From Saccoglossus kowalevskii (taxonomy: Eukaryota > Hemichordata > Enteropneusta > Harrimaniidae), in assembly GCF_000003605.2 (NCBI RefSeq), contig NW_003105615.1, positions 77,931 through 106,711 of the forward strand: a stretch of 28,781 nt of DNA, written 5' to 3'. A program made the translations under genes and the position numbers. This document shows positions 9,499 through 19,955 of this stretch, in pieces (positions within the stretch are counted from its first letter, which is position 1; each line of letters starts with the position of its first letter). The notes under the pieces were generated by a model, which saw only the letters and a program-made list of their open reading frames with translations, was not told where the DNA came from and did not search any database.

Positions 9499-11940
9499 CC
9501 ATGATTAAACTGAATCTAGAACAGAGGAATGCACAGTTGAGATGTTATAGTTTATTGGTGTGTAATGAATCATAAGAATGACAGGGTTATTGTTGGCGAC
9601 GTTTTCTTTCAAAGTTTTTGATGACACAACTTTTTAGTGCTAGAGGTTCTTGGACCTTTCGACCCTCAGTGACCAGGCACGAGAACACATCAGTTGAGAG
9701 TTAATGAAACATCCAAAATAAGTAAATAATAATGGTGTTGGATGTGTGTATCGTTGATGTCATGGAAATATCATTGTATGCATTCTGCCTGCATGTCTGT
9801 GTACAATTACTGTGTATCTGACTCTTATCTATGTCTGTATACGCAGTGACTCTGTCTGCATGCCCCAGTTGTTTGTCTTGTGTTGTGTTGCATCGCTTTG
9901 GATTGGGTTGGGTTGGGTTTGGTTTGCAACGGAGGAATAGTAGAACTGAATGTTTAAGCGGTGAAATCACGTGAGGAATTGACCAGAAACAAAGCTGTGT
10001 GAGGGATAAACCTCTAAATTAAGTTAGAAACAGCGGTCAACTAAGGGCCTTTATGGGGTAATGTATTGTTAGATTAGTTCAGTAGACACTGATGACTCCC
10101 TGGGTGAGACAATTGATAATAAATAATGTTGAACGTATTGAAATCTGGTGTCTGCGTAATATTGACCTTAATATGTCGAACATCGTTCAAATATTTTACC
10201 GATTCCTAGAAACCATTATTTTACCAATTCCTGGAAACTATACTGATTCCTAAAAACTATTACCTTTCCGATTCCTGGAAACCGTTTATTGTGTGCGATT
10301 GTCACATTTCGAAATCTGATATCACGCCAGGCTGGTATGATAGGGAAATTAATAACAAATTAATTTTTTTGATAATAATAAACTGCCACAAGTGAACTGC
10401 ACGTGCGTTTTGTCCCCGCCATATGATTAAAATCAACCTGCTTATAGGGGTCATGAACCGGTGGGAACTAGTCACAGTGAAACACACATAGTGGTACGAC
10501 TCCTGGACGACTGAATTCATATCCGAGGCTGAAAGCCTACAGTTATGGCGTAAGTACCATTTCATAAAATATAGTTTAGTATACTCCGCGTACTTAGTGC
10601 AAGTGGGATAACATGGATCACTCCATTATGTTTTGCGCTGATTCAATATATCTACCTCAATGTAGCAAGGTACATTTATTAGCTCCAACAATACTGAGAC
10701 GAGGCATGATTTGATTTGAATATTCATGAGACAAACAAAATCCAGTCGCCATTAGTTTTAGGAGTTCCCTTCCCTTAGTGTTACAGAGTTCATTTTGAAG
10801 TCAATAGCTTCGTCTGTTTATCTTGAAACACGCTCCAAACCATATACGATACAAACTATTGGATTGATTTCTTCAAATGAGTTGATTATATCAATTAAAC
10901 GTAATTTATTTAAGCTTTCTTGTCGGCAATAATAAAGTGACAAGTCGTGAGTTCAAACGACGGGTTGAGTAGTATCTGGTGATTTTCATGTCGACGACCA
11001 TAGTGCTTTTCAAAAAAGGGCAATACACTGTCAGGAAAACAGTTCAATTAAAATGTATGGCATTCGTGCGCGCTCATTGACAATTGTGTTTACCTTTCGC
11101 AATGTGTATTGTGACAGTATTATATACTAAAATGCCTGAGTGGAGGCTACGTGTACACTTACAAATTGTGCATATCAATATCAAGCATATCAAGTGTTGA
11201 ATTAAATAAAACATACGTGTTGCTTTTCTCTTGTAGACTGAGTTGAACTCAAAAATAAACGTAAAAATGTTTAAAAATGCAAACACGTGCATTTATGTCT
11301 GGTAAAATGTATACAACTTAATTATAATTATCATTTTATATAATATGGCTGACAGACGGTCATTTTTCTTTTAATATCCATGCCGGTTCCTAATAAATCT
11401 CTAATAGATCACTTGATTTATTTGACAGTTATGACAAAAGTACAATGAACATAGGTAATACCGTAGGTTGTGTTGATTTGTGATTGAATCAAATTTGTCG
11501 AGCTGTTTGGAATCGTTTCCTGAACCATTTAATTTTAACTTTGAGCATTAGGATTATTTATATTGGTTTGCATAGAAATTGACATACAGATGATGCATGT
11601 AGCCGTTAGATAGATCTATACCTAAACATGACTTGGTTAGTCCAGGGATAATCACTTGCGTTCTGAATGTCCCGGAGTAAGGGTTAAAACAACACATGTA
11701 CATTGTCAATTCTTGTGTTTGATTTTCTCTATTTCCTGGCTGTGAGATTGTTCCCTGTAGTTTTTTTTTTATATTATGTGTGATTTTTTTTTCGAAATCA
11801 CACCCTTTGAGTTTCTAATGGTCGACCTATTCAGGTCGTTTTGAAGGATGCAATCTGTCAATAATCACACCAAGGGACACATGACTAGAATGAGTACATT
11901 GAATGACTTGTACACTGGCTGCATCAACTTACTTTAATTT
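9499..11940. other. Intergenic stretch without a recognised gene
   Basis: 2.4 kb between the GIMAP pseudogene and the GIMAP remnant. It has a TTGGG-rich run (about 9900-9925), the GAS-like array at 10203-10280, and a possible tRNA-type box B (GAGTTCAAAC, about 10953) too weak to call a SINE. The open frames here, all under 90 codons, match nothing. The missing N-terminal exon of the intact GIMAP gene could lie here but I could not identify it. Confidence 0.5.
10203..10280. promoter_or_regulatory. Four tandem GAS/STAT-like motifs
   Basis: TTCCTAGAA (10203), TTCCTGGAA (10228), TTCCTAAAA (10247) and TTCCTGGAA (10272) recur at 25-, 19- and 25-bp spacing, each embedded in a similar CC-GATTCC...AAACYAT context. 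Three of the four fit TTCN3GAA, the STAT recognition pattern. The array probably arose by local duplication. Its position 2.2 kb upstream of the intact GIMAP exon makes an immune-response enhancer conceivable, but this is inference. Confidence 0.4.
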
Positions 11941-12216
11941 AATTTTCCCGGTAACAGAGAATTCTCTAATTTCCACCATATGCTGACAATGACCACTCAA
12001 AAGCCTGGACCACACCAATTTCTTTCAATGTTGTATACTCTATACATGACTTTCAATGAAAAAAATACAACAAAATATTTGAAGTCAAAATTCTTGAAAT
12101 TCTTCAATTTGATAATTTTTGAAAATGCCCAAACAATGTTATGTAAATTTCTAATGAAACACGAAATAACAATTTATGAGAAATTGGTTGAATTGAAATA
12201 TAAAATTAAGGTTTAA
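11941..12216 (+). pseudogene. Possible eroded GIMAP fragment
   Basis: The open frame from 11941 (Met codon at 11980) to 12216 reads MTTQKPGPHQFLSML, then FNEKNTTKYLKSKF and NLIIF. In animal GIMAPs the segment after the switch region often reads 'APGPHAFLLVL...RFTEEE...LK..FG....IIIFT', and this frame follows the same order and spacing. No P-loop or DTPG piece was found upstream, and the G4 TR(K/G)D is absent. It sits 200 bp upstream of the intact GIMAP exon in the same direction, as a tandem relic would. The match is weak; an AT-rich chance ORF is the alternative. Confidence 0.3.
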
Positions 12217-12416
12217 TAAAGAAGTTCAGACATAATTCGAACAGGTCAGACAGGATAAAAATGCAAACTATTTTATTCTAGTTAATTATTTTATTTAATC
12301 TGAGATTAAATCCCTTGCTTATTTTTTATGCCTTGACGTAAACCCTTATTTTCACCAACTTACTACTGTTGAGAAATTAACATCTTAGTAATTGAACTAT
12401 TCGTTTATTATTCCAG

Positions 12417-13239
12417 GACTTGCAATGTTAGACGGAATAAAAATAAGCTGATTTTAGTATTAATTGGTCGAACTGGATGTGGAAAAAGTGCAACTGGAAA
12501 CTTTATTCTCGGGGAACAGAAGTTCGACTCCGCAAGACGGTTGTCATCAAAAACAAAGATCACCAGTTGGGGTAAATGTAATATCGACGAGACGGAGATG
12601 GTAGTCATTGACACACCTGGTGTTTTCGATACCGCCGCGGTGAAAGATAAGGACACTGAAAGAAAAATAGCTTCCGAGATTACGAAATGCGTCAGTATAG
12701 CTGCTAGTCAAGGAGAAGGATTAGATGCTTTTATTTTAATACTTAATGCTGATGACAGGTTTACTAAAGAACACGCAGATTCGGTCACTATTTTGAAAAA
12801 AATTTTCGGTGAAAAGATGATGGATTATCTGATTTTATTATTCACGCGAAAAGACCAGCTTGCTAAAGATGGTATGACACTAGATGAGTTCTTGACGGAT
12901 GTGCCAGAGTTTCTAGGAAGATTGCTCGCCCAATGCAAATACCGCGTAATTACATTTAATAATAAGAGTCAAGATGAAGACGAGAACATAGCGCAGCGTT
13001 TCCAGCTTGTAGAAATGATAAAAGCGATGAGGTCACAAAACGATAACTCTACATTTAATAATTCGTACACTGAATCAATCCGTGCAGAAATAGTTGCAGA
13101 TCAACAAAATTATGAGGGCGAAAACGCTGCAGATGATCAGTGTGTTGCTTTGGTAGAGGAATCCTCATCCATATGGAGCAAGCTTTTTAACATTACTTAT
13201 GTCTTAATCGAAGGTATTTGTAATTTGTTTAAACGCTAG
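12417..13239 (+). CDS. GIMAP/AIG1-family GTPase, main exon (5' end incomplete)
   Basis: The acceptor TTATTATTCCAG at 12416 opens 273 codons to TAG at 13237-13239. Motifs in order: G1 GRTGCGKSATGN (starting 12466), the switch region, G3 VIDTPGVFDT, the conserved EITKCVSIAA helix, LDAFILIL, RFTKEH, G4 LFTRKDQL, and G5 CKYRVITFNN. All GTP-binding elements are intact. The tail (about 80 residues) is polar and acidic, then has a short hydrophobic stretch (WSKLFNITYVLIEGICNLF) that could touch membrane. The exon enters in phase 2 and the first in-frame Met lies after the P-loop, so at least one upstream coding exon is required; I did not find it. GIMAPs are septin-related GTPases that oligomerise on membranes; in vertebrates they act in lymphocyte survival, and in molluscs the family is expanded and linked to immune response. 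Confidence 0.88.
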
Positions 13240-13533
13240 GCAGTGTGATGAGTCAGTTGAAGCCCAAATTTAAATCTGCAAAACAATTGATTATAGTATT
13301 TCAAAAACAACAAATATGTGTTGAAAATAGCCAGTCAAATAATCCTCACATAAGTTTTTAAAATCAACAAAAAATGATGCAATCTGAAGTATATGCATTT
13401 ACACGTCATGGTTGAACAATAGTTTAAAGAAGTCTGGTGATAGCATTCTAGTGTAAATATTGTTTGAAGATTTCATGACACTAATTAGTCTATATTGAAG
13501 AAATGAAGCAAACGGTTAACATCATGAGACTTG

Positions 13534-13539
13534 AATAAA
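13534..13539 (+). terminator. Candidate polyadenylation signal of the GIMAP gene
   Basis: AATAAA lies 295 nt downstream of the GIMAP stop codon; it is the first close match on this strand. Confidence 0.4.
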
Positions 13540-14290
13540 CAATTTGTCTCAGGTCAACTAGACTGGTTATGTTGGCCATTAGTTGTGACCGTATTGTCTG
13601 AAATCTAACAGGCTTTGGCAGATCTCATCCTGAGTTCATATATGTTTGTATATGTGCATTTAATGTATATAATCTTACATAACAAATATTATATTTCCTG
13701 AGTATTTGACCATTTTATTTCTCATAAATTTCTTGAGTTAACAATGTTTTGATTAGATAGTCACTAATTCATACGTGGGATGAATTACAATGTTGTTTGA
13801 TTTTGTTTCTCTTTTTACTTTATTGTAAATTTAATCGCTTCTCACGTTGTATTCTTCTGTGTAGATAAGAGTTACTAGTAATTTACTGTCGTATGTTTCA
13901 TCGTTATGGTCAATCACTTTTATTTTTCCTGTTAATGTGCAAATGCTGTACATGTTTGCCTGAATTCTGCCGCTATTATTTCTTATTTACATTAATGATC
14001 TTTTTTTTATGGTAGTATATATTTTATTATATTCGTCACCATCGGAAATATATCTTACAACAATCGCATACAGCGTCAAGTGGGGATAATTATAATAGTT
14101 ATATTAATTATGCACAGATTATAAATTTAAAGAAAGCATACAGTACTGTTAATATTTAAATCAGTTTGTACGTAAACAAAATAAACTTTAAATAATGTAC
14201 AAGTGTCCCAACTATCTTGATTTCAAGAATGACAGTGGCTGAGCACGGGTTGAGGATACGATGACGGTCGAACTTAGCTGATTCCGGTAC
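13540..14290. other. AT-rich intergenic DNA
   Basis: I see no gene, RNA or clear repeat here. It consists of T- and A-rich runs with only short open frames. Confidence 0.5.
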
Positions 14291-14700
14291 ATGATATCAC
14301 AGGCTACAGTCCATCAATATCGTCCGATTCCGGTAAATACTGTAGAAACAACGTTCGTCAGATGTCTAGTTCGAATAAACTCAAGTTTGGTAGTACGGTT
14401 CCTAGCTTCGCCATACGGGAGCATAGGTCCAATAAGTGGCAAATGGTCATTGATACTCTGTGCAGACGAGCCCCCGGAGCACAGCTTGCTGAGTCTGTAC
14501 AAGTTTTCCTCTTGTAAACGCCGTCTCCCAACAACACCGGGTTCATTTATGACACCCTACACGGTTTCCGCCAGAAATAAAGGAATTTATGTTTCTACAA
14601 TAACCTGGCCCCGGCTTATACCTGGACTTGCGTGTCTCAGGTGCCCCGTGATAAACGTGTTGGCTCGTCTCTCAGTTTGCACACGGACACCTTTCTTCCA
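14291..14700. other. GC-richer segment of unknown origin abutting the LINE
   Basis: This stretch is visibly richer in G and C than its surroundings and stays open in three frames (plus 14291 onward; minus 14314-14502 and 14358-14546). None of the translations resembles the reverse transcriptase that begins abruptly at about 14704. It looks like a fragment of a different repeat fused to the LINE 5' truncation point. Confidence 0.35.
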
Positions 14701-14703
14701 ATG

Positions 14704-15042
14704 TAAACTTTTTGCCGATGATTCTAATCTATTCCACTCTTACACAAATTCTTTAAATGTTCCAGAAATAAACAACAACCTAACTTTGGTGAGTGACTGG
14801 TGTCAAGGTAAAAAACTAACAGTAAATAATACTAAAACTAACTACACAATTTTCTCAACTTCTAGGAAACAGCTAAGCAATGTTCAAAATATCAAGATGA
14901 ATAACATTAATCTACAGAGAATTGAAACAACCACATACCTCGGACTATTGATTGATAAAAATCTCACCTGGAAACGCCATATTAATTTCTATCTAAAATT
15001 AACCCTATAATTGGCCTTATTTCAAAGTTATGTCATGAATTT
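14704..15042 (+). mobile_element. Non-LTR retrotransposon fragment, reverse transcriptase 5' part
   Basis: The frame reads CKLFADDSNLFHS, with the FADD catalytic motif at 14711-14722 (a variant of YADD), then LVSDWCQGKKLTVNNTKTNY, TTYLGLLIDKNLTWKRHI and, after a frame change near 14990, PIIGLISKLCHEF. These are the palm and thumb blocks of LINE reverse transcriptases (jockey/CR1-like; the clade is not resolvable by eye). The 5' truncation and the frameshift show it is dead. The coding sequence is interrupted at about 15042 by a foreign insertion and resumes at 15684. Confidence 0.8.
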
Positions 15043-15683
15043 GTTTGCGCGTATCTGTTGACCGACTTAGTTAGCTGATTATTAGCGAATTGCTGTGTTA
15101 TGTCTGTCATCGTTTAGGCCTTTTTGAAGTTTTGGACGGAACTTGGCTCAGTGATTTGAAACTAATTACGAGATAACCGTCGCTATTCTGACAGTTGGTA
15201 TTCGTAGTTATTAATGTAGTGAACGATTAATCAAAAGATATGACGCATTCAGTACTTAGTGTGATTGGCTTTATGATTGAAGGTTACGCCCTAGAGTCTT
15301 TTTTCTGTTTTGTAATTGGTTTTGAAACTGAATAAAGAGAGTTTGAGTTGGTCTTGGGGAGTACAGCAGTCTGAGAGGCCAGTCCTGGAGAGTCTTGGGA
15401 CGAGTCTTGACGCAGTCTTGGGCGAATCTTGGTTCAGCCTTGCGATAGTCTTGGGGACTTTTCCTCAGGGCGCTGTGTATTATAGAGTGCTCCACAGACC
15501 GACTAAAACGAGAGCTGAAACGTATTTCGCTGTGTGTGTCTTATTTGACTGTAAAGTTAAAGTGACTTCCCCGATCCCGCACCTCAAGGGGACGTGACAT
15601 AGAGCCGAGACGAGATTCCCCCTGGCAAGTGTGGAGAACCCCGAGGGAGAAGAATTTCCCCCTGATAGTTACGTCACCTACTC
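15043..15683. mobile_element. Insertion of about 640 bp splitting the LINE; LTR-like
   Basis: The reverse transcriptase reads ...LCHEFV up to here and resumes PKYVLILLYNTLILPH after it, with no expected residues missing, so this whole stretch is an insert. It is GC-richer than the flanks, has AATAAA at 15331-15336, several GTCTTGG-type repeats (about 15350-15460) and two TTCCCCCTG copies (15617 and 15655), and no coding capacity for transposition proteins. Size and signals fit a solo LTR or another non-autonomous element, but I could not define TG...CA ends or a target-site duplication. Confidence 0.5.
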
Positions 15684-16379
15684 CCAAAATATGTTTTAAT
15701 CTTACTTTACAACACTTTGATTTTGCCACACATTTCATACGATTTGGAAGTATGGGGCAGTACATCTCCAAATTTATTCAAGCCAATCCACAATGAACAA
15801 AAACGATTAGCACGTATTATCCTTTTCAAAGACAGATATACTCACAGCCAACCACTATTAAACTCGCTACACATCCTAAATATTTATGACCAATTTAAAT
15901 ACCAACTATGCACATGTATCCATGATCTGCACTCTCATAGAATCGCTCGTAATGTGTGTGACTATTTCTCTTTCCCTGAACAAATTTCTCTCTTCCTGGA
16001 AAACAAACTAGCTTGGGACAATCATCTATTGACTACCAGGGAACTATACTTTGGAATAAGTTACCGTCATATTTAAAATTAGCTCTATTCTCCATTAGTT
16101 TATATTAGGTTTTGAAACATACTCTTTATAGATTTTTTAATCTCTGTTGCTTTTTATCATTTATGTCACAAATGGTCTTCACAATGCCCTCGTCATATAA
16201 TTGAATAAATATTTGTGCTATTTCTATTTCCCTGCCATAGATTATTGAAAGTTTATCATTATCATTATTATTATTATCTTACATATTTTCATAATTTACT
16301 TGTATTTATTTAATTTAGTTATTTATGTATTGATTTCCTTGTAATACTTACAATCTATGGCGAATAAATAAATAAATAG
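15684..16379 (+). mobile_element. Non-LTR retrotransposon fragment, C-terminal part and 3' end
   Basis: Continues the reverse transcriptase: LPHISYDLEVWGS, NEQKRLARIILFKDRYTHSQ, NIYDQFKYQLC. After a frame change come TILWNKLPSYLK (overlapping 16020-16075) and, after a stop, LKHTLYRFFN in another frame. A T-rich untranslated tail ends in an (AATA)n run at 16363-16379, the usual 3' terminus of this kind of element. Together with 14704-15042 it makes one element of about 1 kb once the insert is removed. Confidence 0.78.
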
Positions 16380-18441
16380 AAATATACAATATAGCCCATA
16401 TTAATTGCAATAATAACTTTTCTGTAATGACAGTTTGTCCCTTTGTCACGTATTTACAGTTTCATGTTCCGGCCTTTAATTTACCCGTATAATGGTTAAT
16501 AAAATTAAAAATTGAATATAGTTATATCCCATCTTAAACTGCATATGTTGTATACTGTCATTAGCATGCGGCTCATTCATATAAGTCGTGAACTGGGCAA
16601 AGGTATACCCGATTGCGTCAGAGGTCGCTACTTCGCCCTCACCGACGTATTTGGAATGTTTTTTTGTTTGTGTAGATGTCAACTGCGATAAAAGTACTGT
16701 GATGAATGAATAGCTATTTATGTTAATATCCACGCAATGTACATGCACACAGCCATATATGAGTAAAAGTAATTACGTTTCTAAAGTGTGTAACATTAAA
16801 CCACTGTTGATATTCGTAGGTCTATTGTTTTCTCTTTGCAAACTATTGGCCAAGGATGACCCCATACAAAGCGTTTGGAGTGAACAATCTCACATAATGT
16901 GTTGGCAGTTAGTACACTCTTAATATCTATAATTATATTACGGTCACAAATTAACACCAGTGAAAGTAATAGAATGTTATATTGAATAATTTATAATCTA
17001 CATGTATATATATAGATCATTAATTATAGTTATTTACTTCACTACTTTATTCATCTCATTCATTACTGAAACGTCGACCCCTCCCCAAACACTTATCCAC
17101 TGTCGTTCCATTAAACAACACTCAATTTAACTATTGCACCATTTTTTATACAAATGATGATTTATATATGATGAAATGATAACTTAATGTCAATTACCCC
17201 TATGTTCCTTTTGTCAGTTAGTAGTAGAAACTAGGATTCAGCCATTCCTGGACTCACTCGAGCTTTCTTGGCTTTTCCATACACTCTTTTGCAAGTTTCT
17301 AGAATTGCCTGATTTTTGAACTATCCAGAATATGGTCATATTAGTGTCACCAGATTTCTCTCAAATATTAAAAAACTTACTGATTATTGGAAAACGATGT
17401 ATGTATCAATCTAAGATACAAAAAACACCTACCTGTGTTTACATATATTAAGGAATCATCAAATAAATTCGATGTATTGAAGAGATTATAGCAACATATA
17501 AAAGCAAGGATCTAGTGAATGGACACAACATAATGTGTTTGCTTCCAGTAATGATGTGGAGTACAGTACTTTATGACAAATGTATGTATGTATAGATAAA
17601 CAATCCTTGGCCTTGGACTTGTGTTTGTTTGTTTTGTGTTTGTTTATTTTCTTGGTTTTTATTTTCTCGTGTTTAGAATGTTATGTGTTTTTTTATATCA
17701 AAATTTATTAAAAGCGATTTAAATGTTTATATGCATATATTATTAATATTATGCATCTCGTCAGGCACGACGTGAAACCATTTTGATCATACAACAGTGA
17801 ACAGAGATCAGAAATCAATTCACATATTCAAACCCAAGAATAATGAAACCACAATTGTGCGTACATAATGCAGAGATCAGTGCCCAAAATCACAAAGTGG
17901 CTGTCTAACCACACAGTAAATCACTAATATATATGGGATGCTCCTGATTATGTATGATTAGGAGTGGGTGAGCAGTTATAGTAATATGTGTGGGGTTTAG
18001 TGGGTGTTTTTCAGAAATATAATTGTTTAATTTAATTTTATTTTATTTGAACTGATAGGATCTACCAAGTATGTTTTATGGATGAGCATATTATATCATT
18101 TTATTCATGACAATTCATGACAATTCATCTTTGTAATATAAGCTGTACATATCAACACCCATCTTGAATTGAAATGATTTTTAGATATCAGTGACAAATG
18201 TTCGTTACTATATCAACATTGGTGTACCACACTATAACAAAATTACTGCTCATCGATTGTCGCAATAGAGAACAATGCAGAGAAACGCTCAAAGTACACA
18301 TTGACTTAGAATTTGATTAATTTGTGTTTGAAATCCTTGCATATAATTATCATTTGCATAATAATTAACCAATTTCAGCTTTTCCATTGATAGTTCTAGA
18401 ACCGACAGAGCAGATTTTCTGGAATAATCTACAGATCTGGT
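16380..18441. other. AT-rich intergenic DNA
   Basis: 2 kb with no recognisable gene. It holds short low-complexity runs, for example a TTTG-rich patch at about 17620-17660 and a duplicated GACAATTCAT at about 18108-18128. Open frames at 16476-16748 (minus) and 16720-16923 (plus) show no domain. Confidence 0.5.
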
Positions 18442-19020
18442 GATAAGATAAGATAAGATAAGATAAGATGAATTTTTCTTTGTTTGTACAGTGTTGAAAA
18501 TTGTTAATTTTCTTTGAAAAAAGTGAATATAACAACTCTCTTTCATCTGTGTAAAGTTTAAATTTTGTGATGTAATGAATTACATCCTCAAGTAGGTTGC
18601 ATTTAGTACATTTTCTGTCTTCTGTTTTTATTTTTGGTCTTTTGTGCCTTCCCATCTCGATGTTTAGTTTATGGGCACTTAGTCTCAATTTTGCTAATAG
18701 ACCAATGTTTTCTTTATTATGAAGGATTTTAATGTATGGTTCAGTATTTATATTTTTCTTCAATAATGTATAAGTTCTTAGTTTTGAATCTGGCCTTTGA
18801 TTATCCTGGTTCCATTTATAATTGTAATATTCATTCACTTTTTGTTTAAACTGGTCTTTTTTAATTGTTTCTAGATTCCTAATATCATACAGTTGTTTTA
18901 TTTTATGCAGATTAATTAACCATGTGTCATTATATTTGTTTTGTTGTTGATCTTTTATTGCATCATATACTAGACTGATTGGGCCATTCTTAATAATACA
19001 TATAGCGTTTATTATAAATT
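18442..19020 (-). mobile_element. 5'-truncated LINE, C-terminal ORF2 fragment with (GATAA)n tail
   Basis: On the minus strand an open frame can be followed from about 19010 (NGPISLVYDAIKDQQ) through DTWLINLHKIKQLYD and LRTYTLLKKN to LLAKLRLSAHKLNIEMGRH, KCTKCNLLEDVIHY and YTDERELLY. This is the C-terminal region with a CxxC...H zinc-binding pattern that follows the reverse transcriptase in LINEs. The coding part runs straight into a pentanucleotide tail, (GATAA)n on the plus strand at 18442-18469, marking the element's 3' end. It is a different family from the plus-strand LINE, and its frame is still mostly open, so it is fairly young. Confidence 0.72.
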
Positions 19021-19429
19021 GTTAATAAAAATAGAACTGACGCAATCATAGTATGTTATTCAGCACAGGGAACAAACCCATTTTGCAAATTATATTAAGC
19101 CCTTTTTTATTGATTCAGTCATTTACTCTAACATGCCCTGGCATCGAAGTGTAGTCTTGGTTTTTCCATAGTTCTAGAAAATGTTAATGTTGTAAAGCAA
19201 AAACGTTATTGCTGTATTAGTTTAAGTTTTTATTACAGTTCGAGCCATTTTTTGTACATTTGACATGTAAACAGCGCCATCAACTGTGTTATGCGTGTAA
19301 TTTCTAGGTCATTATATTTAGGTCACACTTCCTGTTTTGGTACCTGGCAAGAACCGGTAGTTTACTACGCAGCGCTTTCAAACGAACATATTACTAAGTA
19401 ACTGTTGAAACCTGACCTTTATAACAGCG
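19021..19429. other. Upstream region of the GNAT-like gene
   Basis: No gene seen. It is AT-rich, becoming more GC-mixed towards the TATA box, and contains the partial CTCF-like site. Confidence 0.4.
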
Positions 19430-19436
19430 TATATAA
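19430..19436 (+). promoter_or_regulatory. TATA box of the GNAT-like gene
   Basis: TATATAA lies 49 bp upstream of the ATG at 19485. Initiation 25-30 bp downstream would leave a 5' UTR of only about 20-25 nt. About 150 bp further up (19272-19285, minus) is a partial CTCF-like sequence, CAGTTGATGGCGCT. Confidence 0.5.
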
Positions 19437-19484
19437 CACGTTCTCACATTTAACTAGTGTATAACAACACAAGACACGAGAGAA

Positions 19485-19955
19485 ATGCTTGATTCTGTGG
19501 TGAAAACAAGAGTACGACAGTTTGATCAAGATGCCGAAAGAGACAATATAATGGACGTCTTGGATGTATGGTGGAGATTCGTCAAGACGTTGCCTGGTGA
19601 ATCTGATTCCCTGGGATCGAAAGAAGATGCCCAAGAAAAAATGAAAGTATTTCTGGAATCACGGTGCGATATTTTCATTGCACTGAAATCCGGAAAGATC
19701 ATCGGCTATGCAGCGGTGGAAGACACCATCATCCGTAGCTTTGTGGTCCTTTCTGACTACCACGGTATCGAACGCCATGTTTTAGACCACGCAACCCTCG
19801 TTAAAGGTGAGCTGTCTGTCCAGCTATACACTTCAGACACGACCACACAAGAGAAATTTAAAAGGTTTGGATATGTCGAAGATGAGAGCCAGTCTAAATT
19901 AGAAGACAAAATCACCAACATGCCAATAATTTACATGAAACTGGCTTTATTATAA
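19485..19955 (+). CDS. GNAT-like N-acetyltransferase domain protein, intronless
   Basis: A 156-aa single-exon ORF. Residues about 1-60 form polar helices (RVRQFDQDAERDNIMDVLDV). IFIALKSGKIIGYAAVED (about 63-80) matches the GNAT beta2-beta3 hairpin where the domain says 'vae.dgkiiGy', and TIIRSFVVLSDYHGIERHVL covers beta4 and the acetyl-CoA loop. SVQLYTSDTTTQEKFKRFGY is the usual beta5-helix-beta6 end ('..a..fYek.GF'), and MPIIYMKLAL is the final strand. The acetyl-CoA loop is odd: the Q/R-x-x-G-x-G/A signature reads DYHGIERH, lacking the second Gly and a clear first Arg/Gln, so catalysis may be altered. The ATG follows a TATA box, and the codons and length fit a complete small gene. Substrate unknown. 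The absence of introns suggests retroposition or horizontal gain, as is common for eukaryotic GNATs, but this is unproven. Confidence 0.75.
   Translation: MLDSVVKTRVRQFDQDAERDNIMDVLDVWWRFVKTLPGESDSLGSKEDAQEKMKVFLESRCDIFIALKSGKIIGYAAVEDTIIRSFVVLSDYHGIERHVLDHATLVKGELSVQLYTSDTTTQEKFKRFGYVEDESQSKLEDKITNMPIIYMKLALL

Noticed and set aside
10900-10985. tRNA-type box B (GAGTTCAAAC) suggesting a SINE
   Set aside because: No convincing box A at the right distance, no tail and no flanking duplication.
14291-14703. N-terminal half of the 239-codon ORF as part of the reverse transcriptase
   Set aside because: The expected upstream reverse transcriptase blocks (such as the G-x-L-G-P-L-L-F region) are absent; only the part from about 14704 onward belongs to the enzyme.
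15271-15771. Overlapping ORFs within the insertion (15271-15495 minus, 15316-15597 plus, 15541-15771 minus)
   Set aside because: Open frames on both strands in a GC-richer repeat; no protein family resemblance, and they span the insert boundary.
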